Below, piece by piece: positions 12,324-31,049 of a DNA stretch of 64,000 nt. Below the pieces are notes generated by a model that saw only the letters and a program-made list of their open reading frames with translations, was not told the origin of the DNA and ran no database searches. The position numbers were made by a program, and so were the translations under genes. Origin of the DNA: Anaeramoeba flamelloides (lineage: Eukaryota; Metamonada; Anaeramoebidae); NCBI GenBank assembly GCA_027625915.1, contig JANTQA010000023.1, positions 10,416,001-10,480,000 on the forward strand. Direction: 5' to 3'. Each line of letters starts with the position of its first letter. Position 1 is the first letter of the stretch.

Positions 12324-14508
12324 ATGGAAAAGATTGAAGACGCTGACGTAATTATCTTGGGAACTGGGATCACATCTACTTTAATTTCAGCGTATTTCAT
12401 CTCAAGCCTTTTTTTTTTGATAATTTTTTACTCTTTTTATTAACTTCTTCTGTTTTTGTTTTTTGTTAATAATTGCTCAACAAATAATAAATAGTTCCCT
12501 TTCGAGGTTAAAAAAAAAGGTTCTTCACATGGATTTTAAACCTTATTATGGAAGTGAAATGTCAACACTAAGTTTCAAAGAATTTTATTCACTTTTCGAT
12601 CAGAAAATAAAAACAGAAGAGAAGGAGACTGAGAAGGAAAAAGAAAAAGACAATGAAAAAGAAGAAGAGAAAGAAGAAACAAAAGAAACAACAAATTTTA
12701 CTTTCAGCGATTCAATTAAGCCTGTGCCTTTAATATTTGAAGAAAGCTTTACTGAGTCTAGTTTAACCTTTCCAAAACCAGAAGTCAGGCGTTTTTGGGT
12801 GTTTCCAAAAAAAGAAGAAGAGAAAGAAAAAGAAAAACAAGAAAAAATAGAAAACAAAAAACAAAAAGAAGGAGAAGAAGAAAAAATGGGAGAAAAAGAA
12901 AAAGAAATTGAAAAAGAAAATGAAAAAGAAAAAGAAAAAGAAAAAGAAGAAAAAGATAATGAAAAAGAAGAAGAGAAAGAAGAAAAACAAAAAGAAGAAG
13001 AAGAAGAAAAAATGGGAGAAAAAGAAAAAGAAAAAGAAAAAGAAAAAAAGAAAGACGTTCCTGAGCAAATTGGGAGCTTAGAATGGTTAAAATGCAAATC
13101 AAATCGTTTCATGATTGATTTACAGCCACACTATATATTTGCAAGGTCTGAAATCTTAAAAATTATTGCCACTTCCAATTTGACACATTACATCGACTTT
13201 CAATTATTAGGATCTATTCAGTTGTTACACGAAGGCAAGTTACAGGCTTTGCCATGCTCGAGGTCTGAAATTTTCAAAACCAAGTCCTTGGAATTGATCG
13301 AAAAGCGATTCTTAATGAAGTTCATTACCCATTGTACAAAATATAGCACCAACGAGATCGAAGATGAAGAAGTATTGGATGAGATCAAATCTTGGTTGGA
13401 GAAACCGTTTACAGATTTCTTAACGAAATATTACAAATTTAACACAAAGCTTCATGATTTTGTCTTTTATACGATCATAATGGCCACGAGCAAAAGTGAA
13501 ATTGAAAATTATAAAACAAAAGATGGAATCAAAAATGTCTACAAATATATCATTTCAATGAATAGATTCCAAGGCACAACACCAATACTTTGGCCACAAT
13601 ATGGCATTTCTGGGTTCCCACAGGGATTTTGCCGCTCTTCTGCTATTTATGGGGGGACATTCATGTTAAATAGTTTTGTTCAAAAATTGGTCTTGAAGGA
13701 GAATAATCAAATTGAAGGGATTATCAATTCCAGCAATAACAAAATTAAATCCCCGATAGTTATCTCTCCCGTCCATTATTGGAACAATCTTGAGCAGGGT
13801 GTTGTTAAAAAAAGAATTTTACGATCCATATTAATTACAGATCGTTCATTGTTCCCAGATGAAGAAAACCATGATACATCTTTAGTAATAATCCCATCAA
13901 TGGACAATTCTAATGAAGAAAAAAAGGAAAATGAGGAAAAAGAGGAGAGTGTTATCCAATTGCTACAACTTGGCCCACACTCACACGCAACCCCAGATAA
14001 TGTATATATAATTCACCTTACTTGCTTTGCACACGGGGATAGCAAAACTACACCAAATGAAAAGTTTGGTTCAGTTATCAAAAAATATTTCAAGCGTGAC
14101 AAAAGCGAAGAAAATGAAGAAAAACCAGCAATCATTTTTGATTGCAACTTTGTTCAAAAAATATACGAAAGAAAACAACAAATTTCTGAAGATGCCTTAC
14201 CTAAGGGGTTATTATTATTTAATCCTTCAAACCCTCTTCAAGATTCTTTTCAAAACAGTATCGATGAAACAAAAAGAATTGTAAGATTAATTTGTCCAGA
14301 AATGATCGAAGAAAATTCCAATTTCTTTCCAAATATACAACAAGAAGTGTACAGTAAGAAAAAAGAATCAGAAACAGAATCAAAAATTGAAAAGAAATTC
14401 GTTTCTTTAGATCTTTCAATAAATGAAGAAAAAGAAACAGAAGAAAAAAAAAAAGAAACAGAAAATCAAAAAAAAGCCAAAATTGACTTAAAATTTATTG
14501 AAAATTAA
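12324..14508 (+). CDS. Rab escort protein / Rab GDI superfamily (2 exons, 693 aa)
   Basis: Exon 1 is 12324-12391 and exon 2 is 12495-14508, with a 103-nt GT-AG intron. The product binds unprenylated Rab GTPases and presents them to Rab geranylgeranyltransferase. The N-terminus has the dinucleotide-fold signature ADVIILGTGITSTLISASLS followed by KKKVLHMDFKPYYGSEMSTL, typical of the GDI/REP fold. Later conserved blocks are RFMIDLQPHYIFARSEILK, LQALPCSRSEIFKTKSLELI with EKRFLMKF, and FPQGFCRSSAIYGGTFML. The PCSRxEIF...LxxIEKRFLMKF block reads as REP rather than GDI, and 693 aa exceeds the roughly 450 aa of GDI. A Lys/Glu-rich insert (about residues 62-215) sits after YYGSE...FYSLF, where REPs also carry inserts. 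The C-terminus is a charged KE-rich tail. GDI is the alternative call. Confidence 0.85.
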
Positions 14509-16240
14509 TATAATTTTGTTTTTCTTTATTTTTTTTTTTTTGTAATAAAGATATTTACAAGTGATTAAACAACTACATAATTGATTACAAAATAATTAAA
14601 AAAAAATAAGATTTTTCTTTATTTAATTTTTGGAATGATAAAAACAAAAATTATTGATCACTTTAAAGAAATACTTGTTTTGATTAACAATAAATAATAA
14701 GCATTTATAATTTTTTTATAAATTTTATTTCTTTTCTGGTGTTTTCTAAATTAAATATTTAAGATTTTTTTTGATCTCAATTCCAGAAAATTTAAATGAA
14801 AAACTATTCATATTTTTTATATAAAAGTTTAATTTCAAAAATAGAGGTAGATTTTTCATTAGAAATAAACTTGTTTAATTGTTTTTTTTTTTTTTTTGAA
14901 TAATAATGTATTTTAATAACGTGTTTAGAGATAATAACCAATATAGACTAAGAAATAAAAATATAGTGTAATCATTTTTTTTTTTATAAGATAAATGAAA
15001 AAAAAATAAATAATAAAAGTTAGTCCCTAATTTTGAATTTTGGTTGATATTTCAAGTAGTACTCTATAATTTTTATGTTTACAAATTTTATATTCTAAAT
15101 ATTTATCTGTTGGAAATCTCAAATATTGGAAAAAACTCATTAAACTCAATTTAAAAAACAAATTCACCCAACAAAAACACCAATTGAAAAAAAAAAAAAA
15201 AAAGGAATCTTAAATCCAAGAATAATTAAATATTTAATATTATTAATGAATTCATTTTTAAATTATTCCAAATATATAAAACCTGATATTTTTAAAAATT
15301 AAAAAAAATGAAAAAATCAAAACCTAAAAAAAAAGTCAATCTCAATTTTGGAAATATTATTAAGGTGTTTTTATTATTGAATTTTTCTTTGAAAAAGAGT
15401 TTACAACAAGATTTTTTTGTATATTAATTAAATTCATTTTAAAAGACATTCCATAGTCTCAATTTTCTAAGTGAATATTTGTATTTTTGAAGATCTTATT
15501 TTTTTCACATGATCTTTTTGCAATTGAGATTGTTAATAAACTTTTTTTTTTTTTTAATTTGAATTTTTGAGAAATTAAAAATTCTTTTTACACTTTTTTT
15601 TTGATTTGAATTTTTTAGCAATCAGATCCTCTCAAAAAAACTTTTTTTTTGTTATTTGTATTTTGTCAATCAATAGAAAAACAATTTCATTATACACTTT
15701 TACGTTTCAAGTCACTCCTTGAGTATGGGACAAATCCACTTTTATTGATTATACCCTTAATAATTGTTATTTTTTTAAAATTTCTTTTTTATGAATACAA
15801 CTTGATAAAACCCACACTATATTTGACTAAACGCAGTTTCTTTGATTATTTTATTTCAAAATCTTCTTGGAATAAGAAAAATTACTGTGAATTTGAAACC
15901 GGCATACCAAGTTGTAACAGTCTCTTATTACAACACTAAAAAAATACTGTTTTTTGTTACTTTTTTAGACCTTGTTATCAAACTAAAGACTGAATTAACT
16001 GAGGAGAATCCAAATTTCCATTCCAATAATTGATTGTTCAAGAAAATTTGTCTTGAACAGTTTTTTAAATTCCAAATTAACCTTTGGAGAAGGAAAATAA
16101 ATTGATTGTTTTTGAACACGATAATAATTTATGGCATGGAAAATAGTGTAGGAGAATATCAGAAGGAAATTAATTTGGATTTGTTGTATGAGTTTTATTT
16201 TTTTTCATTTTGTTTCTTGTCTTGAAAAAAAGATTCCTAA
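14509..16240. other. intergenic region before the AMPK alpha gene
   Basis: AT-rich spacer containing a dispersed repeat (15215-15540) and a more complex stretch at 15649-16033 with overlapping open frames. One of these ends DLVIKLKTELTEENPNFHSN. I could not build a convincing gene there: no ATG fits and the splice options conflict. At about 16030-16055 an 8-bp perfect stem (TGTTCAAG / CTTGAACA) is followed by a T run. Confidence 0.5.
15215..15540. repeat. dispersed repeat related to the 22.98-23.4 kb repeat
   Basis: 15215-15295 resembles 22975-23040 (shared AAATTATTCTAAATATATAA-type segment). 15388-15535 resembles the reverse complement of 23225-23370 (shared AGTCTCAATTTTC and GAAGATCTT...CACATGATCTTTTT blocks). 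A TTGAAAAAGAGTTTA terminal-repeat-like motif occurs at 15391-15402. This is probably a rearranged relative of element D. Confidence 0.5.
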
Positions 16241-22103
<5,863 letters not shown>

Positions 22104-23033
22104 TACACTTTCAATGAGGAGGGTTTTATGTATTATTATATTTTTATTAGGAAAAGATCCCAATTATTATTTTTTTCATGATTGACATTTTTACAAGAAG
22201 ATGGCAGATCGAAAATCAACTGATTTCTGATGCAAATCTAAAAGAAATAAAAAAAAAACAAGATAATATAATAGGAGATAACTTAATCTAAAATAAATGG
22301 TACAAGTATTTTTAGTACTTTAAAATTATTGTTTGTTTTTTTTTTTTTTGTAATTTTTTAATTCCAACTTTTCAAGAGGAATATATATATATTTATTTCC
22401 ATATTAGTATTTTTGTGAGGGATTTGTAAGATAGGAATTTACAATGTATATATTACCATGGATTTGAAAATTAATACATACTTTAGATATATATTCCAAA
22501 AACATTAAAAGAATATAACCAGTGTAATCTATTAATAATTAAAAAAGTAAGAAAATATTTAAAACACTTTTAATTTATCTATTAAATATTTTTGCAATAT
22601 GTTTTAAATCCTTTTATAGACCTTTTGTTACAATGGTATCTTTTTTATTTTCTAATGTTCAACCAAAGATCACCAAAAACAATTTTAATTCTTATTTTTA
22701 TATTCGAAAATGGCTGTGAATTGTGGATAAAGAAACTATTCAAGAAAAAACATATCCAATTATAATTAACTGAAGTAATTTTAATTTAAATTGGAAACAT
22801 CAAGACAAACAATTTAATTTTGAACTAAATGAATATTACTTGTTGAAATTTGAATTTAGCAAGGTTAAAAATCATTAAGTAATCGGAAAGATATTTCAAA
22901 AATTATGAATAATCTTAAATAATAAATTGAAATATATACATTATTTTTTGAGTATTCAGATGTTAACTAATTATTAAATCTTATTAATAATTCAGTTTTA
23001 AATTATTCTAAATATATAAAACACTGATATATA

Positions 23034-23610
23034 AACTATTTTTCAAAAAAATTTGACTCATTTTTTAATGCTAAAGGGAAGTCGTTTTGAGGTTTATTCC
23101 AGTATTCTTAACAAAAAATATTTTCAAATTTTTGGATAAGAATCATTTTTTCTAATTTTGCAAATTTTAGTTTTACTTTTTCAAATTTTTGTTTTTCTTT
23201 TGTTTTTCTTTTTCTTTTTCTTTTTCGATTTTTTTTTTAAAAAGATCATGTGGAAAAAAAAAAAAGATCTTCGAAAAGACAAATAATCACTATGAAAATT
23301 GAGACTAAATAATGTCTTTGTAAATGGATTTAATTATTCATAAAAAATCTTGTTGTTCAACTTTTTTTCAGTGAAAGTTCAATAATAAAAAATCCGTGAT
23401 GCTCATTTTAAAAATTGTGACTCACTTTTTTTTATTTTTTGGTTTTATTTTTTTTAATATTTTTTAATATATCAGGCGTTTATAGATTTAGAATGACTTG
23501 AAAGTTAATTACAAATCATATTTAGTTATTAATTGTTCTTGAATACTAAAGGATATATTTTTTTTAGCAATTTATTATTTCAGGTGAGTCACAATTTTTG
23601 AAAAAGAGTT
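23034..23610. mobile_element. Tc1/mariner-like element D, about 577 bp, TA-flanked
   Basis: The left end AACTATTTTTCAAAAAAATT then TGACTCA pairs with the right end, whose reverse complement begins AACTCTTTTTCAAAAATTGT then GACTCAC. Both are bordered by TA. An extra copy of the end (TTTTAAAAATTGTGACTCAC, 23406-23425) lies about 200 bp inside the right end. Similarity between 23300-23428 and the reverse complement of sequence just beyond the right end (to about 23760) suggests a larger foldback. There is no coding region. Confidence 0.55.
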
Positions 23611-23814
23611 TATATATAAATATAAAAAATCAAAACATATAAACAAAAAGTGAAAACAAATTATTTAAAATGAGCATTTCAAATTTTTTATCAATGAACT
23701 TTCAATGAAAAAAGGTTAAAAACAAGAAAATTTTTTGATAATAAATATATAACATCTAAAAGACCCTATAAAAACCTCAATTTTCCAAATGTTGAATTAT
23801 ATTTTATTGATTAA

Positions 23815-24180
23815 GTTTTTTTAAATTTTCGTTACTTTCAATAAAAAATAAAATCAAGAAATAGAATAAAAAAATTAACATGTAAGAATAATTTGTTATA
23901 TTACTTTCAATCAAAACAACAAAAATAATTTAGCTCATCTTTTTTATAATAATTGTTTGAGTAGTTTTGGAGAACTAAAAAATAATCATTATTTTCAATA
24001 AATTTTTACGAAAAAATGATCAATCAAATAAAAACCCCGGCTAAAAGATAGTATTAAAAAAACGGCTATTGTGTTTTATAACTTAATTTTCTTTTTAGTC
24101 ATGTTTTCTTTTATTTATTGATCTTGTTTTTCAAATCAAGAATTGTTTTATTTTCAAGATACTTTTTAACTTTTTTTCTT
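23815..24180. repeat. diverged relative (R5b) of the 25145-25555 MITE
   Basis: Alignable by eye with 25180-25490: shared TACTTTCAATCAAAACAACA-like, ACTAAAAAATA, AAAAGATARTATTAAAAAA and GCTATTGTGTT blocks in the same order. The ends are decayed. Confidence 0.5.
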
Positions 24181-24429
24181 CAAGGATAAGAACTTTTTTT
24201 GAACACTTAATAGAACCATGGTTTTTTGTAATTCTTTAAAAAAATGTTAACTTACAAATAATAAGTTTTTTCGAAATATAGTCCAATTTTTTTTAATTTA
24301 TGTATAAATATAGTATAGTTTGCTCAATAACAAGTGGTAACTTTTAAAATTTTTGTAACTTTTCTTATTGCTTTTGAAAATTTTTCTTTTTAAGGGTTAT
24401 TCTGAAAATTATTAAATATTGTTTGAGTT

Positions 24430-25640
24430 GTTTTAATTGATGTTGATATGTAAAGTTTTCAAGAGTGTGTTTATTTTCCAAAAAAAGAAGTCCTTCTTAA
24501 TAATACCTTCATACTCCAATTTAAAAATAAAAAATTTTTTTTCAAAGATACCCACAAATTTTTTTGCTTCAAATTAATGGCAAAACCAAAGATCTTCATA
24601 TAATAAACTACGTATGATCTTTTCAAGATTTAATTCAACTTCATTATCAAACTTTTTTAAATAAAATTTATTTTCAAATGATTTAACCAATGTTCTTGTA
24701 GAATATTTTTAAATATTATCAAATTTCAGCTGATTAACTTTTTTTTTAATTCTGGGACATTTGTGATATTTATCATACCCGATATAGAACACAAAAAAGA
24801 ACCAAATTAATAAATACTGTTTGCCAATTAGAAGAGATGATTTTAAGGCTATTGGTCAAAGTATCAAAAAACAAAATGAAGTGAAATTTTTTTTAGAGAT
24901 TATTTTCCAAAATACTTTGAAAATTTTGAAAATCATTTTTTGTATTTTTAGATAACCAAATAAAAACTTTTTCACAAAATCTTAATCTCTTTTTTTTTGT
25001 TTTTCTTTCGTTCAAACTGAAAGATTTGTTGGTTGAGGATTTTGGTTACAAGATTGTTGAAATTTGGTTCATAAGTTCTTAAATATGGTGATTGTTATTT
25101 GGAAAGTTGTTGAAAAATGGTTTTTGACAAAGTGATCAATTGTAACCATTTTGGAAAAAAAGTGAAACACGGATTTTAATTTGGAACATTACTGAAAACA
25201 AAAAGTAAAATCAATTAAGAGAAGAAACCAATTAACTTCAAATAATAATCCATTCTATTATTTTCAATCAAACCAACAAACACAATTTAAATCTACTTTC
25301 TTATCAAATTCATTATGTTTTAGGAGAACCCAAAAATAGTCAATTTTCTGAACAAATTTTTAATAATTGATCACCCAAAGAAAAACTCGATATCTAAAAG
25401 ATAATATTAAAAAAGCTGTTATTGTGTTGAGTCCTTCATTTTGTCTTTATTTATTTATTGTTTTTTTAATTGATCTTACTTTGAATTTTCAGTAATGTTC
25501 CCAATTAAAAACAATGTTGAGCTTTTTTCCTGTTTCACTTTTTTTCCAGAATGGTCAATATTGTTTGGTTCGGAAAGTACAATTTTACTGAACTCTATTT
25601 TACAGGAACAATAAATTCAAATCCGAAAACAACAATTAAA
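24430..25640. repeat. dispersed repeat R2, copy a (interrupted by a 411-bp MITE)
   Basis: 24430-25144 matches the reverse complement of 61083-61785 over most of its length (shared blocks GAAGAGATGATTTTAAGGCT and AGATTTGTTGGTTGAGGATT). After the 25145-25555 insertion the match resumes at 25556-25640 with the reverse complement of about 60795-60870 (shared TATTTTACAGGAACAATAAA). The family is unknown and no intact open frame is seen. Confidence 0.7.
25145..25555. mobile_element. 411-bp palindrome-ended MITE inserted in repeat R2a
   Basis: The ends ACCATTTTGGAAAAAAAGTG and its inverted partner at 25536-25555 extend inward to a shared TTTTAATTGGGAACATTACTG-like segment, giving inverted repeats of about 55 bp. 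The R2 copy at 60.8-61.8 kb lacks this block at the matching point, so it is a genuine insertion. The target duplication is unclear. Confidence 0.75.
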
Positions 25641-26272
25641 AAAAAGGTGAACTTCAGACTGATAAATTGCAATAATGTTTGGAAATTTTTCCTTTGTTTT
25701 CTTTTTGAAATTTTTATGATCAGCTTTCAATAAAGCATTTTATGAATTCAAGTGTTAAGAAACTCTGTAAAATTAGTGGTTCTTCAAAATATTCTTTGTC
25801 CAGGAATGTTTGATAAGAAACAATTCCAAGATTAGAAAAATGGAAATTGAACTAAAAATTTCTTGAAATTTATTTGAATTTATCCGAAAAAAAACAACAT
25901 TTTTTTACAAAAACACACAAAAAATTCAACACAAGTTATTGAAATAACTGTATTTGTTTTCAAAAAGATCTCAAAAATTATTATTCGTAAAAAATAAAAG
26001 ATACCCTAAAGCCCAAAAATAACAAAATTACTGAAAAGTTGAAAGTTTGATAAAATGAAATAAGAGTAATGCTTGAGTAATAACTTTTTGAATCGTTTTT
26101 TCTACAAACACTAATTTGTAATGCCAAAATAAAGTTAACAAATGAACAATTTCCAATTAACTATTTGAAAATGGTAACTAAAGTTGAAAAGTAAATAATC
26201 TTACATGACTATTTTTGAAAAAAGATCATTTTTTCTTCCAAATATCAATTTTGAAACTGTTTCTTTTCAAAG

Positions 26273-29200
26273 ATGCTCAGCTTTCAAAGAATATTTAGTT
26301 TAAAAGATCAGTTGTCTGCTGTTTCACCCCCAACAAAACAGATGAAATTAGATTGTGTTGGAATCACGACTTTCTCGTTTATTTTTGTTTCAAGAACCCA
26401 TAAGATCAACAACAAGAAAAAAAAAACCTTTCTTGATTTGCTTCGTCCACTCAAATTAAAAAGGAGAATTTTGTGGCAAAGTGATCACGATCTCCAAATT
26501 CAACATGCAACAATAAGTTATGACAAGGCCTTATTTACAATTACTTATAAAACAAAGTCCGTCAAACTAAGAAAAACAACAGAAAATTCGTACAATTATC
26601 GAACGGAAATCATTCATTTAAAATCTTCGATTAGCAAGCTTATTTTAATCAAGGGCTATGAACAAGACAACCGAAAAATGTGGTTTTTAAAAAAGACACA
26701 CAAACCTACTCGATTTGGAAAAAGCGAAAATATATATTATTTACTTATCGTCATTGAAAACAGAATAATTCAACTTTGGAAAATAAATTGCAATTGCAAA
26801 TTAAACAAAATTACAAAAGTAAATTTAATCAAAACTTTTGGTCAAAACCATTTGTGGGCACTTTTTAAAGTCCAAGAGCAATCCTTATGGGTCGTCAGTA
26901 ACAAAAAAGAAAATTCTAATCTTTTAAATTTAAAATGTTATCAAATAAATGGTTCAATAGTAAAAGAAAAGCAGTCGTACACCTTTCACAGCTCGCCAAT
27001 TAAGTCCCAAGAATTATTTACATTCGGTTCACTTGATACCTTTTCGATAACATTATTCGATAAGGAATTAGAAGAAATCCAAGAAGCAATGGGAACTAAG
27101 AAAAAGAATAAACAACTTAAGAAGAATGGTAACAAAACAAAAGTGGAAAAGAGTCAAAAAGAAAAAGAAAAAGAAAAAGAAAAAGAAAAAGAAAAAGGAA
27201 AAGGAAAAGGAAAAGACAAGCCATTATTAAATAATAATGAACAAATGTACACTTTGATCGAATTAAAAAAGAATTTAAATTGCTTATGTTATCAATGTGG
27301 TTTGTTTGATTGGAATGATTCTTTAAAGCAAATACGATGCATCATCATTATTTTAGAAAAAAAAGAAAGAATTCATTTAGCAATTCCAATGGGCAATTTT
27401 AGTTGGGAACAAATTAATAATATCCAAATCTATTTCGGTTCCATAGGTTCAATGCTTTTAATCTATGTACCAGGGTTTTATTTACAATTTCTTGACTGCT
27501 CGTTTGAACACAAAACAACTTCATCATTCGTATTTAATAACAAATCGGAGTTTTGTACGCCATTACCAAACCAAAACTTAAGAGTAGAAAATGAGAATAA
27601 AAACGAAAACAAAAACGAAAACAAAAAGGAAAACGAAAAGGAAAACGAAAACACAAATATAAATAAATATAAATTCATTCCAAAAATGGTCAATTTAGAA
27701 AATTATTCCAAACAACTGTTTTATTTTTCAGAAAATAAAATTGGTTATAAATATTGTATCGGATCAACCAATATTTTAAAGTTATTATTATCAAAACAAT
27801 TTATTCATTATTTGCCCTATGGTATCCATTTTTTAATTTCGCATTATCAGGAATTCATTACAAGTATTGGGGCAACGGATCTTCAAAAGAAAGATATAAT
27901 TAAATTTTTCTTTGATAATTTGGATATTGAACTAACAAAGTCATTTTTTCGGGAATACATTTTTTCAGAATCATTCCAGGATTTAATTCAAAAAACTAAC
28001 TATAAAAAAAAATGTTCAATGATAATTCCTTCTACTTGTATTCGAGCTTTAGAGCATTATTTTTCAAAAAAATCTTTAATTTATAAACAAAGAAACGAAA
28101 ATTACAAATATGAAAAGGGATTAAAAAATTATTATGCTTTTATTAAAATATCAGATTCTTTCTTGAATTTAAACGAGAACATGCAGTATCAATTTGATCA
28201 AAGGAAAGAGAAAAGAAGTGATGATCAGAATGATGGAAGTGATGGTCATGGCAATAGTGGGAATAATGGGAAGGGTGTGGCGAATAGAAAGGTGATGACA
28301 AATGAGAATGAAAAGATAAATGGGAATGAAAAAGAAGTAAAAGGCAAAGAAAAAGAAAAAAAAAGATCTAAATCTTTTATAAAAAAAAAAAAAAAAAAAA
28401 AAAATTGGTAAAGTCGATAGAAATGGTAAAAAAAATAATAGAATTAAAATGGAAGGAATTAGGGGTTTCCAAAAAAAAAAGATCGAGAAAAAAATGAAAT
28501 AATACAACCATTAAATTTTCAAAATTTATTTGGACAATTCCTGGAAGTACAAAGAATTTCCCGATTGTACTCTTATATAACAACAGGAAAGGGGGCAAAT
28601 AATTTAATTACAAATCCGATGTCCTCAAAAGAAGCTCAAAAAAGTTTGTTAATTCAATTAATTACAGGAAAGTTTTCACAAGTGTTTAATAATAATAATA
28701 TTGAAGAAGCTTCAAAATTGTCTGAAATTTATATTAATTCAAGATTAAAGGTTCTAAATAATCTACAAGGGCATTTATTTAGATTAGCTAAAAGGGTCAT
28801 TGATGAACACGGTCAGCTATTTAAACATGTGTCTATCCCGTCTTCTTCTTCGAATTCAAAATTACAGTTAAAATTAACAATAACAACCAAAAAAAAAGAA
28901 AATGTAAAAGAAAAAACAATCAAAAATCAAAATAAAAATAAAAATAAAAATAATAATAAAAATAAAAACAAAAATAAAAATAATAAAGATACTAAAAATA
29001 ACAAGAACAGTAACAATAATGATAATGATAAAACATTAAAATTGCAATCAAAATCATCTTTCGAAAATCTTCAAAAAATTAAACAATTAAAAACAAAAAT
29101 TTTAAATTTATTTCAAATCTTTTTAAACCTTTATTCAACTATTGAAGAATTGGCATTACCAATCTCAGATGAATTTAATTATTATTTTTTAAGATTGGGT

Positions 29201-29662
29201 TATTTATCTTTAAACAAATTTTCTTTTATGAATTATTTAAAACAAAAATTATTTTTTATTGATCATGACTTTGTATTAAATTATATTTCGCCATTGAACG
29301 ATAAAAAATTTAAAACATCTATTTCCCTATTTTTAAAAAATCAAAATAAATGCTTCGAATTCTTAAAAAATAGTGGCTTGAATTGCAAAAATTTAGTTGA
29401 ATATTGCTCCAGTAAAGTTTATTTCCATTACTTTCATAAAAAAAGTATTGGTAATGGTTATGATAATCATGTTCCATTATCCTCACAGTTCTCTTCCAAA
29501 TTCTCTTCCAAATACTCCTCAATTGACAATGCATTTAATTGCTTTGCAATTATTGAAAAATATTCGAAACATTTTAAGGAACTGCAGTTTATGAAATCAC
29601 ATTTACACGAATTTATCCCGAAAGAAAAGGTTAAATACAAATACCGAATAATTCAGAATTAA
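26273..29662 (+). CDS. gamma-secretase-activating protein (GSAP/pigeon)-like protein, reading frame interrupted
   Basis: The first segment (26273-28411) encodes 712 aa and a second (open from 28463, to 29662) encodes about 399 aa. Both are in the same register, but about 50 bp between them are out of frame, with A runs of 24-26 and 10 nt at the breaks. A one-base change in each run would fit, so homopolymer sequencing error or a real lesion are both possible. From memory, blocks such as HLWALFKVQEQSLWVVSNKK, LLIYVPGFYLQFLDCSFEHK and, in the second part, LQGHLFRLAKRVIDE align in order with animal GSAP. The N-terminal half should be beta-propeller-like and the C-terminal helical. KEKEKEKGKGKGK, NENKNENKKENEK and NKNKNN inserts are lineage-style low complexity. 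No transmembrane segment is seen. The family call is from memory and moderate. Confidence 0.6.
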
Positions 29663-31049
29663 GAGCACTGTTTTATATATTATAAATCTTATCATACATC
29701 TCCTAAATTATGATATCATTTATAATTCCATAAATAAATTAATAAAAAAAAAATTTTTTTTAACTCTTTTTTTGTAAATTATGAATATTTTTTCTTTGAA
29801 TTAGTAAAATAAGAATACACTAAAAACTTGATATACTGTGGGTTTAGGGTAATAATGATCGGTGAACTAGTAAAGAAATTGAAATGTTATTTAAATAAAT
29901 GTATATTTGGATTTTTATAGTTTTTCCTGTTTACAAATCCACTTTTTTGAATTTTTTTATTGGTTCCACGACTTTTTGGTGTTTTTGGTGTTGGGGGTAA
30001 TGGGATAAAAAAATCATTTTAATAATCAATAAACTTGTTCTGATTCAATCCTAAAAAAATAATAATCAATGGAAGAAATTTGGAACCTGCTGGGCTGGAC
30101 TAAATCTACATTCCAGTGTAATTTGTTAAGTTGGGATTTAGATAGTGTTAAGGTTGTTTGGTAGATAAATTATATTGGGAATTTATGAAAACCAAGATTT
30201 GGAAAACTTGAAAAAAAATAAAAAGTAAAAAAAAAAAGCAAAAACGCTAATATCAAGTTACAAAACAAATTCCTATTCTTAAAAACTAAGTATTTTATAA
30301 AAAAATAAATATAAAAAGTCCGAAAATAAAACGTCATATAGTATAAGATTTCATTTAACCTATTATTATTCTAATAAATAGACCTCTCTTTTAAAATAAA
30401 TTACAGTTTTGATCAAGAAATTTTTGCATATAGGGAAACAACCAACAACCTATTCAACACTCTTTAGAAAAAAAAAATTTCAACCAAGTTTTTATTTTTT
30501 TATTAATTTTTTACATTCTCTTTACTTTTTATATATCCTTTAGAACTCCAAAAATCCGAATAGCCTTTGAAATAAAATTGTTTATTTGAATTTTCATAAA
30601 AAGATTTAAAGATATTAAAAAAATAATTATCTTCAAAAGAAAATTTGATAAATAAAAAGTGTAGAGTTAAATACAATGAAAAAATAACTTGAGAAATGGA
30701 TTTTTCAACATTTGAAAATTCTAACTTGATTATTGTGATTTAATTATTTTTTAATTAAAATTTTATCACAAAAATAAATATTTATTTTTTTTTGAAAAGT
30801 TTGTCCACATATCAAAAACTTTTTAGTATTAATGATTTAGAATATATTGTTCTTTACGCGAGATTTTGGTATCCTATACACTGCCAGTATTAACTAAAAT
30901 ATTTGAATAAAAAATTTATTCATTATAAAAGATATTTTAAAAGCACATCTATACTTTGTTTTACTGAAGGATTATCATTCAATAGCAAGATATAGTTTAT
31001 TATAAATAATTGATAAATACAAAAAATGTATAGAAATTAAATGTAAAAA

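Larger units (their letters stand above)
22104..26272. other. intergenic region with nested repeats, AMPK alpha to GSAP-like gene
   Basis: No gene found. Several dispersed elements cover much of 22975-25640 (annotated separately). 22104-22975 and 25740-26272 are AT-rich sequence in which I see nothing specific. The open frame at 25551-25733 coincides with a repeat end and is not called. Confidence 0.6.

Noticed and set aside
12600-13112. Ser/Phe-rich minus-strand open frames
   Set aside because: Antisense shadow of the Lys-Glu repeat in the Rab escort protein.
12324-14508. Rab GDI instead of Rab escort protein
   Set aside because: The block PCSRSEIF...EKRFLMKF and the large N-terminal insert fit REP better; GDI remains a minor alternative.
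15649-16033. Possible small gene between the Rab escort protein and AMPK alpha
   Set aside because: The stretch is complex enough to be coding, but no ATG, no consistent splice choice and no recognisable domain; left unannotated pending transcripts.
16030-16075. Stem-loop followed by T run as a terminator
   Set aside because: Bacterial-style terminators are not expected in this eukaryotic context; noted only as a hairpin.
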